Assembly (NCBI RefSeq): GCF_001758195.1
Contig: NZ_MASR01000001.1
Coordinates: forward strand, 2,170,001-2,234,000
From: Pseudohongiella acticola
Lineage (GTDB): Bacteria; Pseudomonadota; Gammaproteobacteria; Pseudomonadales; Pseudohongiellaceae
Length of the DNA stretch: 64,000 bases
Reading direction: 5' to 3'
Part shown: in pieces, positions 46,400 through 55,654 of the stretch
Layout of the letters: the number at the start of each line of letters is the position of its first letter
Position numbering within the stretch: the stretch's first letter is position 1
Made by a program: the position numbers and the translations under genes
Notes under the pieces: generated by a model
Seen by the model: the letters and a program-made list of their open reading frames with translations, nothing else
Told to the model about the DNA's origin: nothing
Database searches by the model: none

Positions 46400-47011
46400 A
46401 TGACCTTGATAAAACAGTGTGCCCTGGGTCTTATCCTGCTGACTGCGTCATCGGGGTTGATGGCCACCACCGTCGCGCAATTGTCCTTTGACGACGTCGT
46501 AGCGAACGCCGAACTGGTATTTGAAGGCCGTGTGCTTACCGTGGAAGCGCGCGAAACCGGCCCGCGCAGCATCCACACCTTTGTTGAGTTTGAAGTGCTG
46601 GACGTACTCAAAGGTGAATACACCGAACAACGTATTGAACTCAGCTATCTTGGCGGGCGCGTTGGCAGCCGACAGCTTGAAGTCAGTGAAATGCAGGTGC
46701 CCGCGGTTGGAGAAACCGGCGTCTATTTTATTGAATCACTGAGTGCAGATCAGCTTCACCCCCTTGTCGGCTGGTCTCAGGGACACTACCTGATTGTGCG
46801 CGACAGCAATGGGCGTTCCCATGTACAGAGCGCCGGGCAGCAACCGATTCGCGCAGTCACCATTGCGCCGTTCGCGGCAGCACAGACATTGAATGACGAT
46901 GGTGTTGCCAGTGGCGTCCACATTCAGGCCATTGCCGACGAAAGCTCAGCCATGAGCGCCGATGGCTTCAAGGCGCTGGTGCGTGATCGCGTGCAGGAGT
47001 TGGCGCCATGA
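46400..47011 (+). CDS. Small secreted protein paired with a metalloprotease
   Basis: 203 residues from the ATG at 46400, preceded by GGGAG. A signal peptide ends near LMATT. The body (about 25-130) has an alternating beta pattern, DVVANAELVFEGRVLTVEA, VEFEVLDVLKGEY and VGETGVYFIES, which resembles the OB-fold of netrin/TIMP-like domains. I do not recognise a named family with certainty. Its last four bases overlap the start of the metalloprotease gene (ATGA), so the two are made together. A role as inhibitor, chaperone or binding partner is a guess. Confidence 0.7.
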   Translation: MTLIKQCALGLILLTASSGLMATTVAQLSFDDVVANAELVFEGRVLTVEARETGPRSIHTFVEFEVLDVLKGEYTEQRIELSYLGGRVGSRQLEVSEMQVPAVGETGVYFIESLSADQLHPLVGWSQGHYLIVRDSNGRSHVQSAGQQPIRAVTIAPFAAAQTLNDDGVASGVHIQAIADESSAMSADGFKALVRDRVQELAP

Positions 47012-48528
47012 AGAACATCCGGTTTGCACTGGCGCTATTCCAATCCCCGCGGGTGCTATCTACACGGGTTCTATCTCCACTCATCATAGCCGCCACCCTG
47101 TTTGGCAGTGCTGCTCAGGCATTTGATATCAGTGCCAACGGCAACAAATGGCCGGGCGCGCAGACACTTATTTTTACTGGCATGCCGGGCACGTCCCGCA
47201 GCGGTGTGCCATGGTCGCTGGCGCTGCAACGCGCGGCCGCAGAATGGACTGACAACACACGCTTTACATTTGAAAGCAGTCCGTTATATCGGGACCCCTG
47301 CGCTGGTTCCGGTCCCGGCAATCCGCCGGATATTCTTAATGGTATAGATTTTCGATCCACCGTATGTGGCAACAGCTTTAATGCCTCGACACTTGCGGTT
47401 ACGGTTTTTTTCACCGAGTTCAATATCCTGGGCACCGCCGATCTGGTTGAAGCTGATATCATTTTTAACCAGAACCTGAATTTTGATGTCTACGACGGCC
47501 CGCAGCGACCGGGAAGCAACAGCACACGTGAGTACGATTTTCAGCGTATTGCCCTGCACGAGCTGGGGCATGTCATAGGCTTGGGTCACGACGACACCCA
47601 ACGGGCAATTATGTCATCCACTATTGGCAATCTTTTTCGCCTGCAACCTGATGACATCGCCGGTGCTGATACCCTGTACGCTGGCATAGAAAATTGTGAC
47701 TACCGTGCAGCGCGTTTTGGCTGGGTATATGGCGAGCTGGGAGGTGGCGACTGCCGCGTCCAGCAACTGCTCAGCGGCGGCACCGATGACAGTTTTATTG
47801 ATGTTTATACCCTGGATCTGACTCAGGACCTGCGCGTTACCGTTGACATGGTCACAGACGGCCAGCTGGACAGTGTCCTGTTCATTGGCAACAGCAATCT
47901 GGGTGCGCTGCGCGTTGATGAAGACAGTGCCGGCAACTGCAATCCGCGTCTGACGACCAACCTGCCCGCGGGCAGACACACCATCCTGGTCAATACTTAT
48001 AGCAACGGCATAACGCCCCCGTGCGGCAATACCAATACCGGCAGTTATCGAATGTCCGTGGTATTGCAGAGCGCTGATCTGCTCACGTTGAGCGGACAGC
48101 AAAGTTTTCAGGGCGGCGTTGCGGATGCAAATTTTTTTGGTGGCGTGACCACCAATGGTGGGCAGAGTTTTACCAACCGTGTGTCTTCGAGTCAGGCTTT
48201 TGATGTGCGCGGTCGAATTGAAATAGACCCGGCGCATCAGGGACAGCCAGGTTTTCTTGCCGTCGCGCTGATTACACCGCAAGGCGAGATTCTGGTGAAG
48301 AATACGCTGGGCGAACTGGTCGGCTATCAGCCAGAGGTACAGCCTGTCCCTGTCAGCGAACGCAAAGTGCTCAGCGCTGTGGAGCAGATAGACATACTGA
48401 GCCAGTTCCGGGCGGCAGACAATGGCATCAGTGAAATCGACGTGGATTTTTTCATCGGTTACGGCGTCGACAGCAACCCGGGCGAACTCTATTATAACGG
48501 GCAGCCCATAAACGTACTGATCGAATGA
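47008..48528 (+). CDS. Secreted matrixin-type zinc metalloprotease
   Basis: 506 residues. A signal peptide ends near AAQA. The catalytic domain (about 36-235) has HELGHVIGLGH with zinc ligands H184, H188 and H194, catalytic E185, and the Met-turn IMSS. QPDDIAGADTLYAG closes the matrixin domain. Residues about 240-365 resemble a pre-peptidase C-terminal beta domain (SFIDVYTLDLTQDLRVTVDM), and the remainder is another beta region. No RTX repeats are seen, so the type II system at 28-38 kb is the more likely exporter. Confidence 0.9.
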   Translation: MKNIRFALALFQSPRVLSTRVLSPLIIAATLFGSAAQAFDISANGNKWPGAQTLIFTGMPGTSRSGVPWSLALQRAAAEWTDNTRFTFESSPLYRDPCAGSGPGNPPDILNGIDFRSTVCGNSFNASTLAVTVFFTEFNILGTADLVEADIIFNQNLNFDVYDGPQRPGSNSTREYDFQRIALHELGHVIGLGHDDTQRAIMSSTIGNLFRLQPDDIAGADTLYAGIENCDYRAARFGWVYGELGGGDCRVQQLLSGGTDDSFIDVYTLDLTQDLRVTVDMVTDGQLDSVLFIGNSNLGALRVDEDSAGNCNPRLTTNLPAGRHTILVNTYSNGITPPCGNTNTGSYRMSVVLQSADLLTLSGQQSFQGGVADANFFGGVTTNGGQSFTNRVSSSQAFDVRGRIEIDPAHQGQPGFLAVALITPQGEILVKNTLGELVGYQPEVQPVPVSERKVLSAVEQIDILSQFRAADNGISEIDVDFFIGYGVDSNPGELYYNGQPINVLIE

Positions 48529-48535
48529 CAGATGA

Positions 48536-48571
48536 TTGAGAAGCAATGGCTGCCCCGATAACGCTTCTCAA
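48536..48571. terminator. Inverted repeat between convergent genes, probable terminator
   Basis: TTGAGAAGC and GCTTCTCAA form a perfect 9-bp stem with an 18-base loop, just after the metalloprotease stop codon. A TTTTT run lies 11 bases downstream. The site separates the metalloprotease from the convergent TolC gene. Confidence 0.5.
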
Positions 48572-48599
48572 CAGTCAGTAGTTTTTGCTGCGGCTGTCG

Positions 48600-50036
48600 T
48601 TAGTCGTTTTCTGGTGCTTCCAGGCTGACACTGATATCGACAAGGTCGCCAGCGGTCAGCGTGCCGGAGTCTCGGCGCAGATACAGGCCCAGCTTGATGT
48701 GTTCGTAACGAATGGCCTGCAGGTCGCGTTCGGCCAGAAATTCATCCCGCACCGCATCCAGTACATCAACGCTGGTGACCGTGCCCAGTTCAAAGCCACG
48801 CTGTCGGGCACGGCTGGCAACACGCCGGGCTTCCAGCAGTTTCTCGGCAGCAGCGATCTGCTGTTCCGTTGATTGCAGGCGCAGATAAGCCAGTCGTGTG
48901 CGTTCACTGACGTCCAGATGCAACTGCCGTAACTCATTCTGCGCGATGCTCTGCATGCTGCGTGCTTCACTGACTGCCGCGCGATTGCTGCCGCCAGCAA
49001 ACAACGGAATGGTGACGTCAATAGCCAGATATCCAGTATCAGTGCGTCTGTCGAGTGGATTATTGTCAAAGCCCAGGTTGGACTGTTGTTGTTGCGCGAT
49101 CAGGCTCACTCTTGGCATATAGGCGCCACGGCGCTCAGATACCCGACGTTCAGCTGCTTTCACGGCGTACTCACGTGCCAGGATCATGTGGTTGTCTTCG
49201 CGTGCCCGCGCGACCCAGTCCATGACAGTGCCTTCGATCTCCGGAAGCTGCGCATCATCACCCAGGGTATACAAATCTCCGACAGCCAGGCCAGATGCGG
49301 AATGCAACGCTTCACGAGCCAGTGTTACCTCGGTAGCCAGGTTCAGTCGTTCGGCTTCCACCGCCGCCAGTCGTGCCTGCGCGTCGTACAGATCGGTAAT
49401 CTGAACCATCTGCATATCATGCATGCGTTCAATCTGTTGCATCTGGTTCTGCGTCGCTTCCAGCTCACTGTCGATTGAACGCAGAGCGTCTTCTGCCTGC
49501 AGCACCTCAAAATACATTTCGGCGATTTCTGTCAGCAGCGCTGACAGCTCGGCGAAGTATTCTGCTTCGTACTGCTCCTCTTCCATGGACGTAGAACGGC
49601 GGCGGGCAAACGCCGCCCAGTCAAAAAGCACCTGTCGCAACTGCAGGGAATAACGCTCACCCCGGTACTCACTCGTGCTATCGATCGTTTCCTGTTTGTT
49701 CTCGGATACATTGGCGGTGGCGTTGACCTGCGGCAGTAATTGTCCCGTAGCCGCGCGTTTACGTGCGGTGCCGATACTGCGACGCGCCTCGGCCACCTGA
49801 ATTCTGGGGCTGTACTCCATCGCGGCCATGAAAAAGTCTTCCAGCGTGCTTCCCGATCCGCTTTCCTGCATGGCAGCGGTCGCAGCTGCTTCAGCGGCGA
49901 GCGCCTCGTTTTGCTGCGTGGCATCGGCGGCATGACCTGCTGGAGCGTACAACAGCGTCGCCAGGACCGCGCCGCTCAACAACCGGTGCAAAGAGCCGGA
50001 CAAATTGTTATGTGTATTATTCCACTTCATACGCAT
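48600..50036 (-). CDS. TolC-family outer-membrane channel protein
   Basis: Outer-membrane channel of the type I secretion system. It has 478 residues, a signal peptide ending near GHAAD, and two outer membrane efflux domains (about 60-250 and 270-455) rich in long helices. Typical segments are YSPRIQVAEARRSIGTARKRA and GYLAIDVTIPLFAGGSNRA. It is the last gene of the leftward ABC-HlyD-TolC operon, and its ATG overlaps the HlyD stop codon by one base. Confidence 0.93.
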   Translation of the reverse strand: MRMKWNNTHNNLSGSLHRLLSGAVLATLLYAPAGHAADATQQNEALAAEAAATAAMQESGSGSTLEDFFMAAMEYSPRIQVAEARRSIGTARKRAATGQLLPQVNATANVSENKQETIDSTSEYRGERYSLQLRQVLFDWAAFARRRSTSMEEEQYEAEYFAELSALLTEIAEMYFEVLQAEDALRSIDSELEATQNQMQQIERMHDMQMVQITDLYDAQARLAAVEAERLNLATEVTLAREALHSASGLAVGDLYTLGDDAQLPEIEGTVMDWVARAREDNHMILAREYAVKAAERRVSERRGAYMPRVSLIAQQQQSNLGFDNNPLDRRTDTGYLAIDVTIPLFAGGSNRAAVSEARSMQSIAQNELRQLHLDVSERTRLAYLRLQSTEQQIAAAEKLLEARRVASRARQRGFELGTVTSVDVLDAVRDEFLAERDLQAIRYEHIKLGLYLRRDSGTLTAGDLVDISVSLEAPEND

Positions 50037-51352
50037 CAGTCTTCCCTGAAGCTTCGCGCTATCGCGTTTGTGAAAGGCTTCATCAGGTACTGGAGAAATG
50101 TTCGTGACCCAGTGACAATAAACACTTCTGCTGGCATGCCTGGCACCAGCGCCAGATCGCCCAGATTCGCACGACCTTCTGGCGTGACTTCAAGTCGAGC
50201 GGTGTAATACGAGGCGCCGGTATTTTCATTAGTGAAAGCGTCAGCCGAGACATTGGTGACAACGCCAAAAATATTGGGTACGGAACTGCTGAATGAGGAA
50301 AAGCGAATGGCGGCTTCCTGCCCTACCGCAACCCGATCGATATCTGTGGGCGACACCCGGGCTTCCACAATCAGTTCGTCAGACTGAGGTACGATGTCGG
50401 CTATGCGGCTACCTGGGCCAATGACCCCCCCTTCGGTATGCACCTGAAGCCCATTGACCACGCCTGCGACCGGTGCCGTGATGACGGTGCGGCTGACAAT
50501 ATCACGCAGTGCGTTGCGACGCTCAGTAATATCGCGAACTTCGGTCTGCACTTCACTGAGCTGGGTTGCCACTTCATTCTGAAACCTGCGTTCAGCCTGA
50601 ATGATTTCCAGGCGGGTTTCGCCAATCTGCATTTCGGTTGAGGAAATGCTGGCTGTGATGTCTGCTGCTTCACCCCGCAGAATAGCAGCGTTACGCTCCA
50701 GTTCACGCAGGCGATTCTTGTCAGAGAAGCCTTCCTCCAGCAACGCCCGAACATCGTTCAACTCCTGCGCAAAAGACTCAGCGAGGTCTTCTTTGCTCTC
50801 GCGTTGGGCGCGCAGACCCTGCAGCCGTGACTGTAATTGTTCAATGCGCTGCTGCAGCACATCAATGCTGCCTTCCAGCTGATTCTTGCGAGTGCGGAAG
50901 ATCTGCTCCTGCGATGCCATCTCAACCAGGGCATTGCTTTCCAGCGATGATAAAGCTACCGGGAACTGTACCTCGTCCAGACCATCACGTTCAGCGATCA
51001 GACGTGCTTCCAGTGCCGTCTGCGCAACAAACTGGGCGTTGGCCATTTGCAGTTGCGCCAGCTGCTGGGTTTCGTTCAGCACCAGTAAGGGCTCACCAGC
51101 GTCTACCACGTCGCCATTGCGTACCAGTATCTGCTGCACAATGCCGCCTTCCAGGTGTTGTACCACCTGTCGGTTAGAGCGCACGATCACCGTGCCGGGC
51201 GCGTTAGCAGCACCGTCAATGGGCGCCACTGCGGCCCAAACGCCAAAGACACCAAAGACCAGGAAAAAAATCAGCAGGCCAACTCGTTTTGGCGATTCCA
51301 TACTGGTTATCACATCCGGGTCTGCCGTATTCTGTCTGCTGTTATCTGCCAC
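50036..51352 (-). CDS. HlyD-family type I secretion adaptor
   Basis: Periplasmic adaptor that links the ABC transporter to TolC. It has 438 residues: a short cytoplasmic start, one helix (about 22-42), a lipoyl-type half-domain with GTVIVRSNRQVVQHLEGGIV (the HlyD hallmark), a long coiled coil (about 105-290) and a beta-barrel. It belongs to the AprE/PrtE group that exports RTX proteins. The ABC transporter gene lies 64 bp upstream. Confidence 0.95.
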   Translation of the reverse strand: MADNSRQNTADPDVITSMESPKRVGLLIFFLVFGVFGVWAAVAPIDGAANAPGTVIVRSNRQVVQHLEGGIVQQILVRNGDVVDAGEPLLVLNETQQLAQLQMANAQFVAQTALEARLIAERDGLDEVQFPVALSSLESNALVEMASQEQIFRTRKNQLEGSIDVLQQRIEQLQSRLQGLRAQRESKEDLAESFAQELNDVRALLEEGFSDKNRLRELERNAAILRGEAADITASISSTEMQIGETRLEIIQAERRFQNEVATQLSEVQTEVRDITERRNALRDIVSRTVITAPVAGVVNGLQVHTEGGVIGPGSRIADIVPQSDELIVEARVSPTDIDRVAVGQEAAIRFSSFSSSVPNIFGVVTNVSADAFTNENTGASYYTARLEVTPEGRANLGDLALVPGMPAEVFIVTGSRTFLQYLMKPFTNAIARSFRED

Positions 51353-51416
51353 AATCGGTTTCCGTTTAAGTTTGTCGAATAAATAAAAAAACTTTTTACG
51401 CTATCATTGCCAGTGC

Positions 51417-53111
51417 TCAGGGGCGTTTTCCGGTCAAGCTGGCCAACACCTCATCGGTAGGACCAAAGCTGACGGCCTGGCCGTCTTTCATGACCAGCAG
51501 TTTATCCATGCCCTGTAGCACCATGGTGCGGTGGGTAATCACAATAACGGTTGCGCCCTGTTCCTTGATGCGTTGCAGGGCCTGAACCAGTTCACGCTCG
51601 CCGGCATCATCGAGATTGGAATTGGGCTCGTCCAGTACCAGCAGACGAGGGTTGCCATACACCGCGCGTGCCAGACCGATGCGTTGTCGCTGGCCGCCGG
51701 AAAGCGTCCCGCTGGCACCACCAATAACCGTGTCATAACCCTCGGGCAAACGCAGAATCATGTCATGCACACCGGCCATGCGCGCCGCGGTTACAATTTT
51801 TTCCGGATCTGCTTCGCCAAAGCGGCAGATGTTGTCGGAGATGGTGCCATCAAACAGTTCGATATCCTGGGGCAGGTATCCCACATACGGGCCCAGTTCA
51901 CCCCGGTCCCAGGCGGACATGTCGGCACCGTCCAGGCGGACCTTGCCGTTCAACGTTGGCCAGATGCCGAGAACGGCGCGCGCCAGCGTAGATTTGCCGG
52001 ACGCGCTCGGGCCAACAATGCCCAGTGCTTCCCCGGCCGGCAGTTGCAGCGACACACCTTTGACAACGGCGGTGCGTGTGCCCGGCGGTGCCACCATGAC
52101 CTGCTCCAGCAGCAGGTGTCCCTCAGGTACGGGCAGGCTCATGTGTTCTTTGTCGGCCGGGATATTCTCCAGTAGCTGACCCAGGCGCTCGTACTGAGCG
52201 CGCGCCACTGAGAAGCCTCGCCAGCTGCCGACGAGAAGATCGATGGGCGCCAGCGCACGACCCAGCAACAGGGAGCCGGCAATCATCATGCCCGGTGAAA
52301 TTTCCTGCTGCAGTGCCAACAGGGCGCCCAGACCCAGAATCAGGGACTGGGTGGTGATACGGAACGTTTTTGACACACTGGTCAGAATGCCGGCGGCCCG
52401 GCTGGCTTCGGTCTGCAGGCCCAGCACTTCATCGGACAGTTTCTCCTGCTCACGGCGGATGTCAGTGGTCATGCCCATGGCTGCAATCACTTCCGAGTTG
52501 CGCAGACTGCCGGCAACCTGACCGCCAACATGGTTGGCTTTGGCGTTGGCATCTTTCAATCGTTTGGTGGTGACTTTGTCGTTGGCCCAGGCCAGAAGTA
52601 CCATGACAATACCGGCAATAATGGCTACAACACCGAACCAGAAATGAAACAGAAACATGATGGCAACATAGATCGGGAACCAGGGGGCATCAAAAAAAGC
52701 AAACAATCCGTTGCCGGTCATAAACTGGCGCAGGCCGGACAGGTCATTCAAAGGTTGTGCCGAGGCGCCGTTGCCAGAGAGCAGTGCATTTTTGAAGGTT
52801 GCATTAAAAACCCGCTCACGCAATTTCAGTTCAATCTTGTTACTGGCGCTGGTGAGAATCATCGAGCGTACCCACTCGAAGCCGCCCATCGCCATGGTCA
52901 GACACACCATCAGTATCGTCAACATGAGCAAAGTGGAATAACTGCCGCTTGCGATCACGCGGTCGTATACCTGCAGCATGTAGATGATCGGCGTCAGCAT
53001 CAGAATATTGACGGCAGCGCTGAACAGGCCTGCGTACAGAAAATACCGACGCACGGATTTCATGGCATCGAACAGTTCGGGATAGGTCACTGAGCTCTTG
53101 GGTTTATTCAT
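51417..53111 (-). CDS. Type I secretion ABC transporter (PrtD type)
   Basis: Inner-membrane exporter that recognises the C-terminal signal of RTX substrates. It has 564 residues. A six-helix membrane domain (about 20-310) is followed by an ATPase domain with GPSASGKSTLARA, LSGGQRQRIGLARAVYG and LLVLDEPNSNLDD. It lacks the N-terminal C39-type peptidase domain, so it exports proteins uncleaved, as PrtD/AprD and S-layer exporters do. The obvious substrate in the window is the RTX protein at 59638-62118. Confidence 0.95.
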   Translation of the reverse strand: MNKPKSSVTYPELFDAMKSVRRYFLYAGLFSAAVNILMLTPIIYMLQVYDRVIASGSYSTLLMLTILMVCLTMAMGGFEWVRSMILTSASNKIELKLRERVFNATFKNALLSGNGASAQPLNDLSGLRQFMTGNGLFAFFDAPWFPIYVAIMFLFHFWFGVVAIIAGIVMVLLAWANDKVTTKRLKDANAKANHVGGQVAGSLRNSEVIAAMGMTTDIRREQEKLSDEVLGLQTEASRAAGILTSVSKTFRITTQSLILGLGALLALQQEISPGMMIAGSLLLGRALAPIDLLVGSWRGFSVARAQYERLGQLLENIPADKEHMSLPVPEGHLLLEQVMVAPPGTRTAVVKGVSLQLPAGEALGIVGPSASGKSTLARAVLGIWPTLNGKVRLDGADMSAWDRGELGPYVGYLPQDIELFDGTISDNICRFGEADPEKIVTAARMAGVHDMILRLPEGYDTVIGGASGTLSGGQRQRIGLARAVYGNPRLLVLDEPNSNLDDAGERELVQALQRIKEQGATVIVITHRTMVLQGMDKLLVMKDGQAVSFGPTDEVLASLTGKRP

Positions 53112-53314
53112 TGTGTTTTAGTCATTCATCCGTGCTTGCGTGTGGAAAACAGCCAGGCAGTCTGTCGAATTAAGTGGGCCGGCCATCAAGCGATGAGCTG
53201 TATGTTGGGGGTAGCCGGCCGGGTTTCAACCCCGGAGGCCACGTCCGGTCCGCAATGCGGCGGATTATAACCGTGAAAGGGGCTATTTACTAACCTGCGC
53301 CTGCGGCCAAAGTT
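53112..53314. other. Gap between the Crp-like gene and the type I secretion operon
   Basis: Both flanking genes are transcribed leftwards across this 203-bp gap. A GC-rich hairpin (CCGGG 53219-53223, CCCGG 53231-53235) lies in it without a T-run on the minus strand, so read-through from the regulator gene into the secretion operon is possible. No TGTGA-N6-TCACA site is seen here. Confidence 0.4.
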
Positions 53315-54016
53315 TTACAGTTCTTCAGCGCCTTCCGCCAGTTGCTTGAGCGCGCTGGTGTCTGTCACCAGTAACGTTGCCGGACCGTCGCGCTTGACGA
53401 TCTGCCGGGTTTGCAGAATCTGGAACACACGGCTGACAGATTCCCGGCTCAGGCTCAGCATGATGGCAATTTCCATGTGTGTGGGCGGGTTCAGGATGGC
53501 AGTATCCTGCAGTGATTCCTGAGCCTTCTTCGGCACCAGCATCCAAAGCTGGCAACACACCCGCTGACTGATATTGGGCAGGCCCAGCAGCGAGCGTTGA
53601 CGGGTCATCTGACGAACACGGGCAGCGAGTCGTTCGCCCAGCATGTTCAGCAGAATGGGCGCCTGCAGTGATACCTCACGCAGGCTGTCCATGGGGATAA
53701 ACACGGCGACAGCGGCGGTCAGCGCAATCACAAATTCAGGCTGCGGGCCGTGATCAAACATGCCCAGTTCGCCGCAAAAATCCCCAGGTTCCACGAAATA
53801 CAGCCCCACTTCGCGACCATCTATCGTAAAATCAACCCCCTGCAGCCGACCTTCGAATAAAAAACACACACATTCCTCACGCACACCGGCATTGAGCACC
53901 ACGGCACGGCGGGCAAACTTGCGCACACTGGAATGTTGCGCAAGAAGGGTCAGGGTGGCTTGTGGCAGCGGCTTCAGACCAGGAAAAGTGCCCAGAAGCT
54001 CCGGCGTGACCTGCAT
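53315..54016 (-). CDS. Crp/Fnr-family transcription regulator
   Basis: 233 residues. The N-terminal cyclic-nucleotide-binding domain (about 10-125) contains GDFCGELGMFDHG, with E83 matching Glu72 of E. coli CRP. The Arg82-Ser83 pair that holds cAMP phosphate aligns with P93 and E94, so cAMP may not be its ligand. No Fnr-type Cys cluster is present. In the helix-turn-helix, LSRESVSR (R191, E192, R196) matches the CRP recognition residues Arg180, Glu181 and Arg185, predicting TGTGA/TCACA sites. Such sites lie at 54162 and 59506. It is divergent from the FecR operon. Confidence 0.9.
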   Translation of the reverse strand: MQVTPELLGTFPGLKPLPQATLTLLAQHSSVRKFARRAVVLNAGVREECVCFLFEGRLQGVDFTIDGREVGLYFVEPGDFCGELGMFDHGPQPEFVIALTAAVAVFIPMDSLREVSLQAPILLNMLGERLAARVRQMTRQRSLLGLPNISQRVCCQLWMLVPKKAQESLQDTAILNPPTHMEIAIMLSLSRESVSRVFQILQTRQIVKRDGPATLLVTDTSALKQLAEGAEEL

Positions 54017-54089
54017 GTGGCTGTCTCTGTTGTCGGGCCGTGTGATCGACGCAAACCGTTATGTGGCGGGCGTTTTTGGCAATGTCCGC

Positions 54090-54117
54090 ATTATAGTAAG
54101 TTGCTGCCGAATAGCAA
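54090..54117 (-). promoter_or_regulatory. Sigma-70-type promoter of the Crp-like gene
   Basis: On the minus strand TTGCTA and TATAAT are separated by 16 bp. The -10 is perfect and the -35 matches four of six. Transcription would start near 54083, about 67 nt ahead of the start codon. Confidence 0.6.
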
Positions 54118-54161
54118 ACAGGGCAGAAACTGCGAGAATATTTAGTGGAACTTAGGGTCGG

Positions 54162-54177
54162 TGTGACGGCAATCACT
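54162..54177. promoter_or_regulatory. CRP-type site between the regulator gene and fecR
   Basis: TGTGA-CGGCAA-TCACT matches the CRP consensus TGTGA-N6-TCACA at nine of ten positions. It is centred about 47 bp upstream of a possible start point near 54217 for the FecR operon (-10-like TACATT at 54205-54210) and about 87 bp upstream of the start of the Crp-like gene, so it could serve either. Confidence 0.6.
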
Positions 54178-54233
54178 CGCCACGCCGGTCTATTGAGGTA
54201 GGCTTACATTCACGCTTGGACAGGACTGACCTG

Positions 54234-55652
54234 ATGACACAGAAACCGATTAAATCAAGCCTTTATAACGCTTTGATGACAACGCTGCTAGTGGCAATGC
54301 CTCTGGTCGGTGAATCCGTGGCTGTCGCCCAAGAGTCGGCGCCGTTAGTCATAGAGTCCTCACAGCCTGCGGTGGGTGAAGTCAGTCTGGTGCTGGGCAA
54401 AGCCTGGCTGATCTCTGGCAGCCGTCAGCAGGCGGTTGCGCCGGGTACGGAAATTCACGCCACTGATCGCATTGTCACAGAAGCCAACGGCCACGTGCAC
54501 ATTCGTTTTGTTGATCAGGCGCTGGTCAGTGTGCGCCCGGACAGCCGTCTGGAAATCGTACAGTATGACTATAACGCCGACCAGCCGACCAATTCCGCCA
54601 TCAAACTGAATCTGGAAGAAGGTATCACCCGGTCCATCTCCGGCCACGGTGCCAGTTCCGCCCGCGACCGCTTTCGCCTGAATACGCCCATTGCCGCCAT
54701 CGGTGTGCGGGGTACAGATTTTGTGGTCAGTGCTACGCCGCGTGCGGTGCGGGCACTGGTCAACGAGGGTGTCATCGTGATGGCGCCCTTCTCCAGTGAT
54801 TGCAGCGCCGACAGTTTTGGTCCCTGTCTGGTCAATGCCGTGGAACTGACTGACAGCTCCCTGCAGGTAATTGAAATGGAGGGCAGCAGCACCGCGCCTC
54901 GCCTGTTGCCAGCAGTAGTTGAACGTGGTCCCGGCATGATGGAAGAAGAAGTGCAGGTTGCCATGAATGACGCGCAGGGCAATGCCGATGACAAAAATGC
55001 CGGCACCGGCATCTATCTGGAAAATGTTACCTCGCAGCGTGTCAAAGACGAAGCCGCCAATGTTACGCAAACCAAACCGCCCAGACCGGAACCTCCGACA
55101 CCACAACTGGTCGATTTTACGCCCGACACAGCCATTGCCGGTACCGAACTGGCTGAGCGCAATCTGATCTGGGGTCGCTATGCTAACGTTGACGTAGCCC
55201 AGGAGCGCATTACTGTGCCAAGGCAGGAGGCGCTCGAAGGCCGCGATATTACGATTCCTGGCGGCTCTGACTACCTGCTGTTCCGCGATGGCAACGGCGT
55301 CACCCGGGTCGACAGTGGTCTGGGTGCAATCAGTTTTGACCTGGCCAGCGCGCAGGCATTTTATCACTCTGATAGCGGCGTGGCGGCGATGGCCGTCAGG
55401 GGTGGATCACTGGATATCAATTTTGACAGCAATCGTTTCTCCACCGGGCTTGACCTGAACCATGGCCTGACCGGCGATGTTCAGTTCAACGCCGGTGGCC
55501 AGATCACGAGTGCTGGTTTTTTCCACACCCGCTCCGACACCGAGCGACTGGCGGGCGCCGTTAGCCTGGACGGCAAGGAAGCCGGCTATTTCTTCGAAAA
55601 GCAGCTTGAAAACGGAAATATTCAAGGCCTTACATTGTGGGATAGCCGTTGA
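54234..55652 (+). CDS. FecR-domain exported protein
   Basis: 472 residues from the ATG at 54234, with AGGA upstream; a TTG at 54216 is possible but weaker. A signal peptide ends near AVAQ. The FecR domain (about 50-175) includes HIRFVDQALVSVRPDSRLEI and TPIAAIGVRGTDFVV. The rest (about 270-472) is a predicted beta-rich periplasmic region. FecR domains are often encoded beside CHASE2 cyclases. First gene of a three-gene operon; the next ATG follows its stop codon by 2 bp. Confidence 0.88.
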   Translation: MTQKPIKSSLYNALMTTLLVAMPLVGESVAVAQESAPLVIESSQPAVGEVSLVLGKAWLISGSRQQAVAPGTEIHATDRIVTEANGHVHIRFVDQALVSVRPDSRLEIVQYDYNADQPTNSAIKLNLEEGITRSISGHGASSARDRFRLNTPIAAIGVRGTDFVVSATPRAVRALVNEGVIVMAPFSSDCSADSFGPCLVNAVELTDSSLQVIEMEGSSTAPRLLPAVVERGPGMMEEEVQVAMNDAQGNADDKNAGTGIYLENVTSQRVKDEAANVTQTKPPRPEPPTPQLVDFTPDTAIAGTELAERNLIWGRYANVDVAQERITVPRQEALEGRDITIPGGSDYLLFRDGNGVTRVDSGLGAISFDLASAQAFYHSDSGVAAMAVRGGSLDINFDSNRFSTGLDLNHGLTGDVQFNAGGQITSAGFFHTRSDTERLAGAVSLDGKEAGYFFEKQLENGNIQGLTLWDSR

Positions 55653-55654
55653 TC

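Noticed and set aside
54041-54056. TGTGA followed six bases later by CAAAC, considered as a third CRP-type site
   Set aside because: The right half matches only two of five positions, so it is a single half-site.
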